From Ascidiaceihabitans sp. (GTDB lineage: Bacteria > Pseudomonadota > Alphaproteobacteria > Rhodobacterales > Rhodobacteraceae): a stretch of 64,000 nucleotides of DNA. The translations under genes and the position numbers were made by a program. The notes beneath the pieces are model-generated. The model saw nothing but the letters and a program-made list of their open reading frames with translations, was not told where the DNA came from and did not search any database. The stretch lies in NCBI GenBank assembly GCA_029251465.1, contig JAQXDI010000065.1, positions 21,694 to 85,693 of the forward strand, given 5' to 3'. Shown here in pieces: positions 36,943 to 46,050 of this stretch (its first letter is position 1; each line of letters opens with the position of its first letter).

Positions 36943-37572
36943 ATGCCTTACGAGTACGAAAAAAGTGGCGCGGCCATTTACAAAGACAGCTTTGCGACCA
37001 TCCGGCGCGAGGCTGACCTGGCCCGCTTCAAAGGCGACAACGAGATGGTCGCCGTGCGTATGATCCACGCAGCCGGCATGGTTGGCTTGGCCGAATTCAT
37101 CCACTTTTCCGACGACTTTGGCACGGTGGCGCGCGCCGCTCTGGAGGCAGGCGCGCCGATCCTGTGCGACGCCCACATGGTGTCCGAAGGGGTGACGCGC
37201 AAACGCATGCCCGCCTACAATCAGGTCATCTGCACCCTGCGCGATCCGCGCGTTCCGGGCATGGCGGCCGACATGGGCAACACGCGATCGGCCGCAGCAC
37301 TTGAACTTTGGCGCCCGCATTTGGACGGTGCTTTGGTCGCGATTGGCAACGCCCCAACCGCCTTGTTCCACTTGCTGAACATGCTCGAGGATCCTACCTG
37401 CCCACGCCCTGCCGCGATCATCGGCTGCCCTGTCGGGTTCATAGGCGCAGCAGAAAGCAAGGACGCACTTTGGGCCGATCGGCCTGTCCCATCTGCCATC
37501 GTCAAAGGCCGATTGGGCGGCAGTGCAATCACCGTCGCCGCGATCAATGCGGTGGCGAGCCGCATCGAATGA
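36943..37572 (+). CDS. cobH: Precorrin-8X methylmutase
   Basis: Moves the C-11 methyl group of precorrin-8X to C-12, giving hydrogenobyrinate. The length of 209 residues is normal. MIHAAGMVGLAEFIHFS contains the conserved active-site His, and GAPILCDAHMVSEGVTRKR and GCPVGFIGAAESK are family blocks. It is embedded without gaps between cobG and cobI. Confidence 0.96.
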   Translation: MPYEYEKSGAAIYKDSFATIRREADLARFKGDNEMVAVRMIHAAGMVGLAEFIHFSDDFGTVARAALEAGAPILCDAHMVSEGVTRKRMPAYNQVICTLRDPRVPGMAADMGNTRSAAALELWRPHLDGALVAIGNAPTALFHLLNMLEDPTCPRPAAIIGCPVGFIGAAESKDALWADRPVPSAIVKGRLGGSAITVAAINAVASRIE

Positions 37573-38297
37573 GCACTGGAACAATATACGGCGTCGGCCT
37601 TGGGCCCGGCAATCCAGACCTGCTGAGCGTCAAGGCAGATCGCCTTGTGCGGGGTGCCAAACACGTGGCGTTTTTCCGCAAGGCCGGACGCGCCGGGCAG
37701 TCGCGCAAAATCGCGGACCCGTTGCTGCCAGAGGGCGTCATAGAATTCGCGATGGAATATCCCGTCACCACCGAAATTCCGCTGTCCGATCCGCGCTACA
37801 ACGAAATCCTGTCGGCGTTCTACGAAGACTGCGCGGCCCACCTGCGCGCCCTTGCAGAGGCCGGAAACGACGTGGTTGTGCTGTGCGAAGGCGACCCGTT
37901 TTTCTATGGCTCGTTTATGCACATGTACACGCGCCTGAACGACGTGGTCCCCGTCGATGTCGTCCCTGCGATCACCGGAATGTCGGGCGCTTGGACCGCG
38001 ACTGGCGCGCCGATCACGTGGGGCGACGACGTGTTGACCGTGCTGATGGGCACCCTGCCCGAGGCAGAGCTAAGCCGCCGCATGGCCGACACCGATGCGC
38101 TGGTCGTGATGAAAATCGGGCGCAACATCGACAAGGTCCGCGACGCCCTGCGCACGGCTGGAAAATACGATGATGCGTGGCTGGTTGAATTCGCGCAGAT
38201 GCCGAACCAAACCGTGCAAAAACTGTCTGAGGCGGGCGACAAAGTCACCCCGTATTTCTCAATCATCATCGTGCATGGACAGGGCAGACGACCGTGA
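37569..38297 (+). CDS. cobI: Precorrin-2 C20-methyltransferase
   Basis: SAM-dependent methylation of precorrin-2 at C-20. A 242-residue tetrapyrrole methyltransferase with the N-terminal GVGLGPGNPDLLSVKA loop and the VVPAITGMSGAWTATGAPITWGD type central block of CobI. The start at 37569 overlaps the cobH stop as ATGA; the frame is open far upstream only in the shadow of cobH. cobJ overlaps its end by 4 bp. Confidence 0.95.
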   Translation: MSTGTIYGVGLGPGNPDLLSVKADRLVRGAKHVAFFRKAGRAGQSRKIADPLLPEGVIEFAMEYPVTTEIPLSDPRYNEILSAFYEDCAAHLRALAEAGNDVVVLCEGDPFFYGSFMHMYTRLNDVVPVDVVPAITGMSGAWTATGAPITWGDDVLTVLMGTLPEAELSRRMADTDALVVMKIGRNIDKVRDALRTAGKYDDAWLVEFAQMPNQTVQKLSEAGDKVTPYFSIIIVHGQGRRP

Positions 38298-39046
38298 CGG
38301 GACGTGTCTCCATCGTCGGCCTTGGGCCTGGGAACGAGGATCTCGTAACACCTCAGGTGCGCGCCGCGTTGGCCACAGCCACGGACGTCGTTGGCTACTT
38401 TCCCTACGTGGCACGGGTCGCGCCGCACGACGGGCTAACCATGCACGGCTCTGACAATCGCGTCGAAATTGACCGCTCGCAACACGCCTTGCAAATGGCG
38501 GCGCAGGGGCAGCAGGTTGTGGTCGTTTCGTCCGGTGATCCGGGCGTGTTTGCCATGGCCGCTGCCGTGTTTGAGGCGCTGGAAAACGGGCCGGCAGACT
38601 GGCTAGACATTCAGATCGATGTGCTGCCAGGGATCACCGCGATGCTTGCCGCATCTGCCCGCGCCGGTGCGCCGCTGGGCCATGATTTTTGCGCAATAAA
38701 TCTTAGCGACAATTTGAAACCGTGGAGCATTATCGAAAAGCGTTTGCGCCTTGCCGCCGAGGCCGATTTCGCAATGGCGTTCTACAACCCGCGTTCCAAA
38801 TCGCGCCCCGAAGGGTTTGTCAAAACGCTCGAAATTCTCAAGGATTCGTGCGGCGATGATCGCCCCGTCATTTTTGCGCGCAACGTGTCACACGCCGACG
38901 AAGAACTGCGGATTGTGCCGCTGTCCCAGACGACGCCGGACATGGCCGACATGCGCACGATGGTGCTGGTGGGTTCATCCCAAACGCGGATTATTGAGCG
39001 CCCGCAGGGGCCAATCGTTTACACGCCGCGCTCGGTGCTGGAATGA
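38294..39046 (+). CDS. cobJ: Precorrin-3B C17-methyltransferase
   Basis: Methylates precorrin-3B at C-17 with ring contraction. 250 residues, tetrapyrrole methyltransferase fold. It starts with GTG at 38294 (MTGRVSIVGLGPGNEDLVTPQ), overlapping the cobI stop. VVVVSSGDPGVFAMAAAVFE and FAMAFYNPRSKSRPE are diagnostic of CobJ. Its last 28 bp overlap the 3' end of cobK, which runs the other way. Confidence 0.95.
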   Translation: MTGRVSIVGLGPGNEDLVTPQVRAALATATDVVGYFPYVARVAPHDGLTMHGSDNRVEIDRSQHALQMAAQGQQVVVVSSGDPGVFAMAAAVFEALENGPADWLDIQIDVLPGITAMLAASARAGAPLGHDFCAINLSDNLKPWSIIEKRLRLAAEADFAMAFYNPRSKSRPEGFVKTLEILKDSCGDDRPVIFARNVSHADEELRIVPLSQTTPDMADMRTMVLVGSSQTRIIERPQGPIVYTPRSVLE

Positions 39047-39774
39047 TCCAGCCACGCCAAAACCTGCGCCGAACTGCCCACCTCTGGGCGCGCCGGAATG
39101 GCGGGGCGATCGATCATGATGATCGGCAAATTCAGCGCACGCGCCGCGTCAATTTTCGCGCGCGCCCCTGTGCCGCCTGCGTTTTTGGAGACGATCAATT
39201 CAACCCCGTGTTCGCGCATCAAGGCGATGTCGTTCTCGACGCTAAACGGGCCTTGATCGACCACAATGTGACGGTTTGGCAAGGGCACCTCGCCGTCCGG
39301 CGCATCGACAAGACGCAGCAAATATCTGTGCTGGGGCTGCGGCGCAAAAGCGTCCAGATGCATGCGCCCAATCGCCAACATGACGTTTTTGGGCGGACCA
39401 TTCAGCGCGGCCACTGCGGCATCGATATCCGGCACGTGCGTCCAGTTGTCAGTCACGTCCGCCTGCCATTTGGGGCGGGTCAAAGCAATCAGCTGCGTGC
39501 CAGTTTGCCCGCATGCGTCAACGGCGTTCATGCTCATTTGTGCGGCAAACGGATGGGTCGCATCGACGACGTGCGTGATACCGTTTTCGCGAATGTAGTT
39601 CACCAAACCGTCCACGCCACCAAAGCCACCGATGCGCGTCGGCAGGGGCTGCCGCTTGGGGCGCGCAACCCGTCCCGCGTAGGAAAATGTGGCGGTGATA
39701 CCAGCCTCGTGCACCGCGATGGCAAGGGCCGTAGCTTCGGTTGTGCCACCAAGGATCAGGAGTGTGTGTGCCAT
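39019..39774 (-). CDS. cobK: Precorrin-6A reductase, antisense within the cob operon
   Basis: NADPH-dependent reduction of precorrin-6A to dihydro-precorrin-6A (precorrin-6B). 251 residues with LLILGGTTEATALA at the N-terminus and the family blocks GRVARPKRQPLPTRIGGFGG and THVVDATHPFAAQMS. It is the only biosynthetic gene on the minus strand inside the rightward operon. The start at 39774 is supported by AAGGAG (complement of 39783-39788), which lies within cobL codons 4-6. Its start codon and that of cobL share the CATG at 39772-39775. An open frame continues to 40146 but is only antisense to cobL. Its promoter must lie inside cobL. Confidence 0.93.
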   Translation of the reverse strand: MAHTLLILGGTTEATALAIAVHEAGITATFSYAGRVARPKRQPLPTRIGGFGGVDGLVNYIRENGITHVVDATHPFAAQMSMNAVDACGQTGTQLIALTRPKWQADVTDNWTHVPDIDAAVAALNGPPKNVMLAIGRMHLDAFAPQPQHRYLLRLVDAPDGEVPLPNRHIVVDQGPFSVENDIALMREHGVELIVSKNAGGTGARAKIDAARALNLPIIMIDRPAIPARPEVGSSAQVLAWLDHSSTERGV

Positions 39775-40969
39775 GTCTGAAACTCCTTGGTTAACCATTG
39801 TGGGCTTGGGCGAAGATGGACCAGAAGCCATGAGCCCCACAAGCCTGAAAGCCCTTGAGGACGCCGAAATCATCATGGGGGCACCGCGCCATTTGGCGTT
39901 GTTGCCTGACCTCAAAGCCGACCGGATCGAATGGCCAGTTCCTTTTTCAAACGGCATTCCTATTTTGGCAGGTTTGCGTGGCCACCGCGTGGTGGTCTTG
40001 GCCTCTGGTGATCCGTTTTGGTACGGTGCCGGGTCGGTTTTGGCGCACAGCTTTGCGCCAACCGAATGGCGTGCGCTGGCAGGTCCGGCGACGTTTTCCC
40101 TGGCCGCATCGCACATGGGTTGGCCGATTGAGGACACCGTTTGCATTGGTTTGCATGCCGCGCCCCTGTCACGTTTGCGTCCACATCTGGGGCACGACGC
40201 ACAGGCGATTGTGTTGCTGCGCGACGGTGCGGCTGTGGCTGATTTGGGGGCCTACCTTGAGGGGCTTGGGTTTGGCGACACAGAGATGACGGTGATGGAA
40301 GCCTTGGGCGGTCCGCGCCAAAAGGTTCGCACAGCGGTGCCTGCCACATTGCCAGCAGACATCGCGCATCCGGTGTGTGTCGCCTTGAAAATTTCGGGCA
40401 AAGGCGCGGAGTTTACCCACGCAAGTGGTCGCGCTGACGCTCTGTTTGCAAACGACGGTCAGATCACCAAACGTCCGGTGCGCGCGTTGACATTGTCGGC
40501 CTTGGCCCCTGCATTTGGCGAACATTTGTGGGATCTCGGCGCAGGCTCGGGCTCCATCGCAATTGAGTGGCTGTTGTCGCATCCCTCGCTCAGCGCCACG
40601 GCGGTCGAGGTCGATCCGACCCGCGCCGAACGTGCCACGCAGAACGCAATCCATCTGGGGGTGGACCGCCTAAAGATCATCAATGCCGCGGCGCTGGACG
40701 TCATCGCAGGATTGCCAAAACCCGATGTCGTTTTCATCGGTGGCGGCGTCAGTCAAGAGCTGCTGGACGCGTTGTGGCAAACCGTCCCGATGGGCACCCG
40801 CATCGTTGCCAATGCCGTCACGTTAGAGGCCGAGGCGTTGCTTGCCAAATGGCATGGCCAAAGGGGCGGCGAATTGCTGCGGATCGAACTGGCACGCTCC
40901 AAACCGCTGGGGTCAAAACGCGGCTGGTCCAGCGCCTATCCGATTGTGCAATGGAGCGTGACACGATGA
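39773..40969 (+). CDS. cobL: Precorrin-6Y C5,15-methyltransferase (decarboxylating)
   Basis: A two-domain enzyme of 398 residues: an N-terminal CobL/CbiE-like methyltransferase (WLTIVGLGEDGPEAMSP) and a C-terminal CbiT-like class I methyltransferase (HLWDLGAGSGSIAIEWLL, AVEVDPTRAERA). It methylates C-5 and C-15 and decarboxylates. The ATG at 39773 is preceded by CAGGAG (39757-39762), which lies inside the opposite cobK gene. Readthrough from cobJ across the cobK antisense region is the simplest expression route. Confidence 0.95.
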   Translation: MSETPWLTIVGLGEDGPEAMSPTSLKALEDAEIIMGAPRHLALLPDLKADRIEWPVPFSNGIPILAGLRGHRVVVLASGDPFWYGAGSVLAHSFAPTEWRALAGPATFSLAASHMGWPIEDTVCIGLHAAPLSRLRPHLGHDAQAIVLLRDGAAVADLGAYLEGLGFGDTEMTVMEALGGPRQKVRTAVPATLPADIAHPVCVALKISGKGAEFTHASGRADALFANDGQITKRPVRALTLSALAPAFGEHLWDLGAGSGSIAIEWLLSHPSLSATAVEVDPTRAERATQNAIHLGVDRLKIINAAALDVIAGLPKPDVVFIGGGVSQELLDALWQTVPMGTRIVANAVTLEAEALLAKWHGQRGGELLRIELARSKPLGSKRGWSSAYPIVQWSVTR

Positions 40970-41334
40970 TCGTTGCAGGCCTCGGATTCAACAGCAAGGC
41001 AACGCCAGACAGTCTGGCAGATGCGCTGGACGCGACGGGGTATGCGACCTCTGTGTCCGTGCTCGCAACGCCCGAAGACAAGATCAAAGCGCCGGTTATT
41101 TTAGACTTTGCCAAGTCACGCGGCCTGTTGGTTTTGCCAATCCAGCCGCATCAATTGGAAGCCGTCCAAACCCACACGCAGTCCGTTGTCAGCCGCATGA
41201 TGCGTCGCATCGGATCGGTGGCCGAGGCCGCAGCCCTTGCCGCCGCTGGCCCAAACGCCGCCCTGCTCGCCACCCGTAAAATATCAGATGACCGCACCGC
41301 CACATGCGCCATTGCCAAAGGAGCCACCCCATGA
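40966..41334 (+). CDS. cobE: CobE / CbiG C-terminal-like cobalamin biosynthesis protein
   Basis: A 122-residue protein of the CobE/CbiG_C family, required for cobalamin synthesis with an unclear chemical role. It begins [21 protein letters not shown] and includes [20 protein letters not shown] and the small-residue-rich [12 protein letters not shown]. The ATG at 40966 overlaps the cobL stop by 4 bp. The frame is open upstream, but there it only shadows cobL. cobM follows with a 4-bp overlap. Confidence 0.9.
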   Translation: MIVAGLGFNSKATPDSLADALDATGYATSVSVLATPEDKIKAPVILDFAKSRGLLVLPIQPHQLEAVQTHTQSVVSRMMRRIGSVAEAAALAAAGPNAALLATRKISDDRTATCAIAKGATP

Positions 41335-42125
41335 CCGTTCACTTTATTGGCGCAGGCCCCGGCGCGCCTGACCTGCTCACGTTGCGCGGCCGCGACATCA
41401 TCGCCGCCTGTCCAGTGTGCCTGTACGCGGGGTCGCTGGTGCCTGAGGAAATCCTTGGCCATTGCCCTGAGGGGGCCGAAATCATCAACACCGCTGGCAT
41501 GGATTTGGACCAGATCATTGCGGCCTGCCAAACTGCCACGGACGCGGGCAAAGACGTTGCGCGATTACACTCAGGCGACTTGTCCGTCTGGTCTGCGATG
41601 GGCGAACAAATGCGTCGGTTGCGCGCCGCACAAATCCCCGTCAGCGTGACACCCGGCGTGCCGTCATTTGCCGCCGCCGCCGCCGCGTTGGGCACCGAAC
41701 TGACCCTGCCCGGCCTTGCCCAATCCGTCGTTTTGACCCGCACGCAAGGACGCGCATCGTCGATGCCCGAAGGCGAAAGTCTGACCAATTTCGCAGCCAC
41801 TGGCGCCACCCTCGCGATCCACTTGTCGATCCAGAACCTCGACACGGTTGTGGCCGATCTGACCCCGAACTACGGCGATGACTGCCCCGTGGCCGTTGTC
41901 TACCGCGCCTCTTGGCCGGACGAGCAAATCATCCGCGCGACCCTGTCGACCATCGCAGACGTCATCACGCCGGAAATCGCGCGCACCGCGTTGATCCTTG
42001 TTGGCCCTGCGTTGGCGGGCGAAGGCTTCGACGAAAGCTGCCTGTATTCCACCGATTACGACCGCCGCTACCGCCCTCAAACCGCTGACAGCCCGTGGGC
42101 CAGCTGGAGTGAAAAAGATGAGTAA
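41331..42125 (+). CDS. cobM: Precorrin-4 C11-methyltransferase
   Basis: SAM-dependent methylation of precorrin-4 at C-11, 264 residues. [22 protein letters not shown] is the CobM N-terminus and [19 protein letters not shown] the cofactor-binding block. AAAGGAG lies 9 bp before the ATG at 41331. The end overlaps cobB by 8 bp. Confidence 0.96.
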   Translation: MTVHFIGAGPGAPDLLTLRGRDIIAACPVCLYAGSLVPEEILGHCPEGAEIINTAGMDLDQIIAACQTATDAGKDVARLHSGDLSVWSAMGEQMRRLRAAQIPVSVTPGVPSFAAAAAALGTELTLPGLAQSVVLTRTQGRASSMPEGESLTNFAATGATLAIHLSIQNLDTVVADLTPNYGDDCPVAVVYRASWPDEQIIRATLSTIADVITPEIARTALILVGPALAGEGFDESCLYSTDYDRRYRPQTADSPWASWSEKDE

Positions 42126-43434
42126 TCCACCAAAAGGTCTGCTGATTTCAGCGCCCAGTTCCGGCACCGGCAAAACCACCGTGATGCTGGGGTTGTTGCG
42201 CGCGCTGGCCCAAGACGGTCTGGCTGTGCAGCCGTTCAAAAGCGGGCCTGACTACATCGATCCCGCGTTCCACCGGGCAGCCGCTGGTCGTGCGTCGTTT
42301 AATTTCGACACCTGGGCGATGAACGAAGGCTTGCTTGGCGCGATTTCAGCGCAATCCGCAGGGGCCGACGTTGTCATCGCCGAGGGTTCGATGGGCCTGT
42401 ACGACGGCGTCGCGTTTGCGGGCGAAACCGGTCACGGCACCAGCGCTGAAACGGCGGCCAAAATGGGCTGGGGCGTGATCCTTGTGATCGACGTTTCGGG
42501 CCAAGCACAATCGGCCGCCGCCGTCGCCTTGGGTTTTCGCGAATACCGCCCCGATCTGAATTTTGCTGGCGTGATCCTAAACCGCGTTGCCAGCCCGCGC
42601 CACGAACGCCTGACCCGGTTGGGAATGGAGGCGCACGGCATCAAAGTGCTCGGCAGCTTGCCCCGCCGCGGCGATCTGGCCCTACCCGAACGCCACCTTG
42701 GGCTGATCCAAGCCGTCGAACATCCCGACCTTGAGGCCGCGATTTCCGGCTACGCAGATTTCTTGCGCGAGAACGTCGATCTAGAGGCGATCAAAGCGGC
42801 AGCAACAGGCGGCGAAACTCTGGTGCCGGGGTCTTTGCCGAAACCACCTGCGCAGAAAATCGCGCTGGCCCAAGATGCTGCGTTTTCGTTCACCTACCCG
42901 CATTTGCTGGCAGGGTGGCGCGCGGCAGGTGCAGAGATTGCACCGTTTTCACCGCTGGCTGATGAAGCCCTCGCAGCAGACGCCGATCTGGTCTGGTTGC
43001 CCGGTGGCTATCCGGAATTGCATGCAGGTCAATTGGCCGCCGCCCAGACCTTTCGTAAGGCGATGCTTCAGCACGCCGAAACCCGACCCGTTCACGGCGA
43101 ATGCGGTGGCTACATGGCGCTGGGTCAGGCGCTGATCGACAAAGAAGGTCACAGTCACGAGATGCTCGGACTGCTCGGGCTGGTCACATCTTATGAAAAA
43201 CGCAAGTTCCATTTGGGGTATCGTAAGGCGCAGCTTGGTGCGCCAATGCCGGGGTTCGAGGCAGGAGCGACTTTGCGCGGGCACGAATTCCACTACTCGA
43301 CCATCCTCGAAGAACCGGATGCCCCCTTGGCCGAAGTTTTGGACGCCGAAGGTGCGCCAGTGCCAGAAACCGGATCGATCAAAGGCCACACGACCGGTAC
43401 GTTTTTCCACCTGATCGCCGAGGCAGAATCGTGA
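42118..43434 (+). CDS. cobB: Hydrogenobyrinate/cobyrinate a,c-diamide synthase
   Basis: Glutamine- and ATP-dependent amidation of the a and c side chains, producing the substrate of cobaltochelatase. 438 residues: an N-terminal ATPase domain ([11 protein letters not shown], residues 11-21) and a C-terminal glutamine amidotransferase domain with Cys329 in [26 protein letters not shown] is a family block. The start at 42118 is set by the conserved P-loop distance and the 8-bp overlap with cobM. Confidence 0.95.
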   Translation: MSNPPKGLLISAPSSGTGKTTVMLGLLRALAQDGLAVQPFKSGPDYIDPAFHRAAAGRASFNFDTWAMNEGLLGAISAQSAGADVVIAEGSMGLYDGVAFAGETGHGTSAETAAKMGWGVILVIDVSGQAQSAAAVALGFREYRPDLNFAGVILNRVASPRHERLTRLGMEAHGIKVLGSLPRRGDLALPERHLGLIQAVEHPDLEAAISGYADFLRENVDLEAIKAAATGGETLVPGSLPKPPAQKIALAQDAAFSFTYPHLLAGWRAAGAEIAPFSPLADEALAADADLVWLPGGYPELHAGQLAAAQTFRKAMLQHAETRPVHGECGGYMALGQALIDKEGHSHEMLGLLGLVTSYEKRKFHLGYRKAQLGAPMPGFEAGATLRGHEFHYSTILEEPDAPLAEVLDAEGAPVPETGSIKGHTTGTFFHLIAEAES

Positions 43435-44159
43435 CGGGTTTTGTCAGCTTTGTGGGTTCTGGTCCCGGTGATCCAGAGCTGCTGACACTTAAGGCCGTGG
43501 ACCGTTTGAAACGGGCCGAAGCGGTGCTGTTTGACGACCTGTCCTCTGGCCCGATCCTGACCCATGCGGCGGCCGGCGCGGATCTGGTTGGCGTCGGCAA
43601 ACGCGCAGGCCGCGCATCGCCCAAACAGTCCCACGTATCGCAATTGCTGGTTGATTACGCCGCCACAGGCGCGCGTGTAGTCCGTCTAAAAAGCGGCGAT
43701 GGTGGCATGTTTGGTCGCCTCGAAGAGGAAATGGTAGCGCTGAAAGCCGCAGGCATCCCTTACGAAATTATTCCAGGGATTCCATCAGCTTGTGCAGCAG
43801 CGGCGGCAGCGGGTATTCCGCTGACCCGTCGTTTGACCGCGCGTCGTGTGCAGTTTGTGACCGGCCATGACGTGAACGGCATGCTGCCCGATGATGCGAA
43901 CTTGACCGCATTGGCCGACCCAAAGGCAACCACGGTTGTGTTCATGGGCAAACGCACGTTTCCCGCCCTTGCCGCGCAGTTGATTGCCCATGGTTTGCCC
44001 GCCGACACGCCTGCTTTGTTGGCCGAGGCCGTCAGCACCCCTGACCAAGTTTTGCGCCGCACCACGATCCAACAATTGGCTGATGATTTGGCCTCTGAAA
44101 TCGGCACTGCCGCTGCCCTGATCCTGTACGGCCCGCTTGCGGATGATGACGATGCGTGA
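43431..44159 (+). CDS. cobA: Uroporphyrinogen-III C-methyltransferase
   Basis: Makes precorrin-2 from uroporphyrinogen III, the branch point toward cobalamin and sirohaem. 242 residues, GTG start at 43431 overlapping the cobB stop. VSFVGSGPGDPELLTLKAVDRL and RLKSGDGGMFGRLEEEM are the SAM-binding blocks, and VQFVTGHDVNG is a CobA-type segment. There is no fused CysG oxidase/ferrochelatase domain, so this is the cobalamin-type enzyme. Confidence 0.95.
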   Translation: MTGFVSFVGSGPGDPELLTLKAVDRLKRAEAVLFDDLSSGPILTHAAAGADLVGVGKRAGRASPKQSHVSQLLVDYAATGARVVRLKSGDGGMFGRLEEEMVALKAAGIPYEIIPGIPSACAAAAAAGIPLTRRLTARRVQFVTGHDVNGMLPDDANLTALADPKATTVVFMGKRTFPALAAQLIAHGLPADTPALLAEAVSTPDQVLRRTTIQQLADDLASEIGTAAALILYGPLADDDDA

Positions 44160-44886
44160 GCTGACCCTGATCGGCATCGGGACTGGCAATCCCGACCACC
44201 TGACGTTCGAGGGCGCGCGCGCCATTCAGCAGGCCGAAACGATTCTGATTCCGCGCAAGGGCGATCAAAAATCCGACCTCGCGGATTTGCGCCGTCAGAT
44301 CATCGACACTGTCGCCCCGGACTGCATCGCAAAAATCATCGAATTTGATCTGCCCACCCGCGCGGCTGATGGCGATTATCTGAACAACGTCGATCTTTGG
44401 CACGATGCTATTGCCGAGGCGTGGAAAGAGGCCGCCGGCACTGCCGAAACTGCGGCCCTGCTGATCTGGGGGGATCCGTCGCTGTACGACAGTTCGCTGC
44501 GGATCGCGTCGCGCCTAACGCCCTACCCAAAGATCAAAGTGGTCGCAGGCATCACGTCTTTACAAGCACTTACCACTGCCCATGCCATCCCGATTAACGA
44601 CATTGGCGCGCCGTTTGTCGTGACCACGGGCCGTCAATTGCGCGACCATGGCTGGCCCAAAGGGGCTGACACTGCGGTGTTCATGCTGGATGGAAACTGC
44701 GCCTTCCAAACCTTGGCCTTGGCAGACTACGACATCTGGTGGGGTGCCTATTTGGGGATGGAAAACCAAGTGATCCGGTCCGGCCCGCTGGCAGACGTCT
44801 GTGCGGACATCATCGAAACCCGCGCACAGGCCCGCGCCGATCACGGCTGGATCATGGACGCGTATTTATTGCGTCGCCGCACGTAA
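44152..44886 (+). CDS. cobF: Precorrin-6A synthase (deacetylating), CobF
   Basis: Methylates C-1 of precorrin-5 with loss of the acetyl group, giving precorrin-6A; specific to the aerobic route. About 244 residues, with RELTLIGIGTGNPDHLTFEGARAI and LLIWGDPSLYDSSLRI. Several in-frame starts exist (TTG 44137, ATG 44143, 44146 and 44152). I chose 44152 because it gives the usual CobF N-terminus. It overlaps the end of cobA and is the last gene of the main operon before the second riboswitch. Confidence 0.93.
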   Translation: MRELTLIGIGTGNPDHLTFEGARAIQQAETILIPRKGDQKSDLADLRRQIIDTVAPDCIAKIIEFDLPTRAADGDYLNNVDLWHDAIAEAWKEAAGTAETAALLIWGDPSLYDSSLRIASRLTPYPKIKVVAGITSLQALTTAHAIPINDIGAPFVVTTGRQLRDHGWPKGADTAVFMLDGNCAFQTLALADYDIWWGAYLGMENQVIRSGPLADVCADIIETRAQARADHGWIMDAYLLRRRT

Positions 44887-44937
44887 GTCGCCTCTTGCGC
44901 GACTCGTTCCAAAGCAGTTAGACGTAAACGGCTTGGT

Positions 44938-45116
44938 GTTTGTCGGTTTTGTCGACAAACGAAGAGGGAATTGGGTTAGGTTTAAGACAACTGATGCCCA
45001 GGCCGCCCCCGCGACTGTATGCGAAGAGCGGGCTTTGAAAATACCACTTGCCCAATGATTGGGTAGGGAAGGTCAGAGCCACGTGTTGACACGCAAGCCA
45101 GGAGACCTGCCGGGCT
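44938..45116 (+). ncRNA. Cobalamin (B12) riboswitch 2, upstream of cbtBA
   Basis: The 275-bp gap after cobF is a second rightward B12 leader: GAGGGAA, GATGCCCAGGCCGCCCCCGCGACTGTA, CCACTTGCCCAATGATTGGG, GGGAAGG and the B12 box AGCCAGGAGACCTGCC at 45096-45111. Downstream, GCTGTC (45131-45136) pairs with GACAGC (45143-45148), directly abutting the AAGGAG site of cbtB. That arrangement points to control of translation. A weak hairpin (44886-44891 with 44999 excluded; pairing arm 44899-44904) right after cobF may end the previous transcript. Confidence 0.95.
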
Positions 45117-45161
45117 GAAACGTAATTAACGCTGTCGGGTGTGACAGCAAGGAGAAGACAG

Positions 45162-45344
45162 ATGAACACGAACGTAAAAGCCATCGCGGCCCCACAAACC
45201 TCTGAACGTTCCAACCTGCTGACAGCCGCATTTGCCGTGCTGATGGGCGTTGGAATTATTTTTGTAACCGGCCACGTTCAAGCGGCTGCTTTGCACGACG
45301 CAGCACACGACGTGCGTCACGCAACCGGCTTTCCCTGCCACTAA
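45162..45344 (+). CDS. cbtB: CbtB, small subunit of the cobalt transporter
   Basis: A 60-residue protein with one membrane segment (about residues 19-38, LLTAAFAVLMGVGIIFVTGH) and a histidine-rich C-terminus (LHDAAHDVRHATGFPCH), the CbtB pattern. It works with CbtA in B12-regulated cobalt uptake. The start at 45162 is supported by AAGGAG 7 bp upstream; an in-frame start at 45141 would lie inside the leader hairpin. cbtA starts 1 bp after the stop codon. Confidence 0.93.
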   Translation: MNTNVKAIAAPQTSERSNLLTAAFAVLMGVGIIFVTGHVQAAALHDAAHDVRHATGFPCH

Positions 45345-45345
45345 A

Positions 45346-46020
45346 ATGTTTTCACGTCTTGTGACCAGCGCGGTGTTCGCTGGTGCTGTGGCTGGGTTGC
45401 TTGTCGCCCTGCTGCAGCTCGTATTCGTGCAACCTGTTCTATTGCATGCTGAACTTTATGAAACCGGTCAGCTGGTTCATTTCGGCGGTCTGCCCAATAC
45501 GGCGACACCTGAATTGCCCGGCTTTGATCTGATGCGCAACGGCCTGAGCGTGTTGTTCACGATGATGGTTTATTGCGGCTACGCGCTGATCCTTGTTGCA
45601 GTAATGAGCACGGCAGACGACGCTTTGGTCACGCCGCGCATGGGTATGATCTGGGGTTTGGCCGGCTTTGTCGCGGCCCAGTTGGCCCCTGCGATGTCCC
45701 TGCCCCCCGAAGTTCCAGGCGTCGCTGCCGCAGACGTTCAACTGCGCCAATTCTGGTGGTTTGCAACCGTTGCGATGGCTGCTGGTGCGATGTGGATTTT
45801 GGCCTTTCGGTTCAACATGTACGGGATCGCGGCGGCTGCCCTGCTGCTGATGTTGCCGCATATTATTGGGGCACCGCAGCCTGATGCATTTGCAGGGCCG
45901 GTCCCGACTGAACTGGGCGCGCTGTTTGCTGCCCGTTCTTTGGGCATCGGATTGGCGGCTTGGATCATTCTTGGCGCATTTTGCGCGTATTTCTGGAACA
46001 AAGAAGGCGAAGCGGCTTAG
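45346..46020 (+). CDS. cbtA: CbtA, membrane subunit of the cobalt transporter
   Basis: A 224-residue integral membrane protein with about five to six hydrophobic segments and the CbtA N-terminal block VAGLLVALLQLVFVQPVLLHAELYE. GLAGFVAAQLAPAMSLPPEVPG and LLLMLPHIIGAPQPDAF are typical. With CbtB it forms a predicted cobalt importer controlled by the riboswitch upstream. It feeds the chelatase made by cobN and its partners. Confidence 0.94.
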   Translation: MFSRLVTSAVFAGAVAGLLVALLQLVFVQPVLLHAELYETGQLVHFGGLPNTATPELPGFDLMRNGLSVLFTMMVYCGYALILVAVMSTADDALVTPRMGMIWGLAGFVAAQLAPAMSLPPEVPGVAAADVQLRQFWWFATVAMAAGAMWILAFRFNMYGIAAAALLLMLPHIIGAPQPDAFAGPVPTELGALFAARSLGIGLAAWIILGAFCAYFWNKEGEAA

Positions 46021-46050
46021 GCTCTTCGTCCATTCCCAAAGAAGGATCGT

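Noticed and set aside
39775..40146. Leftward open frame extending cobK by about 124 residues into cobL
   Set aside because: The extension is antisense to cobL, and the conserved CobK N-terminus with a good Shine-Dalgarno site starts at 39774.
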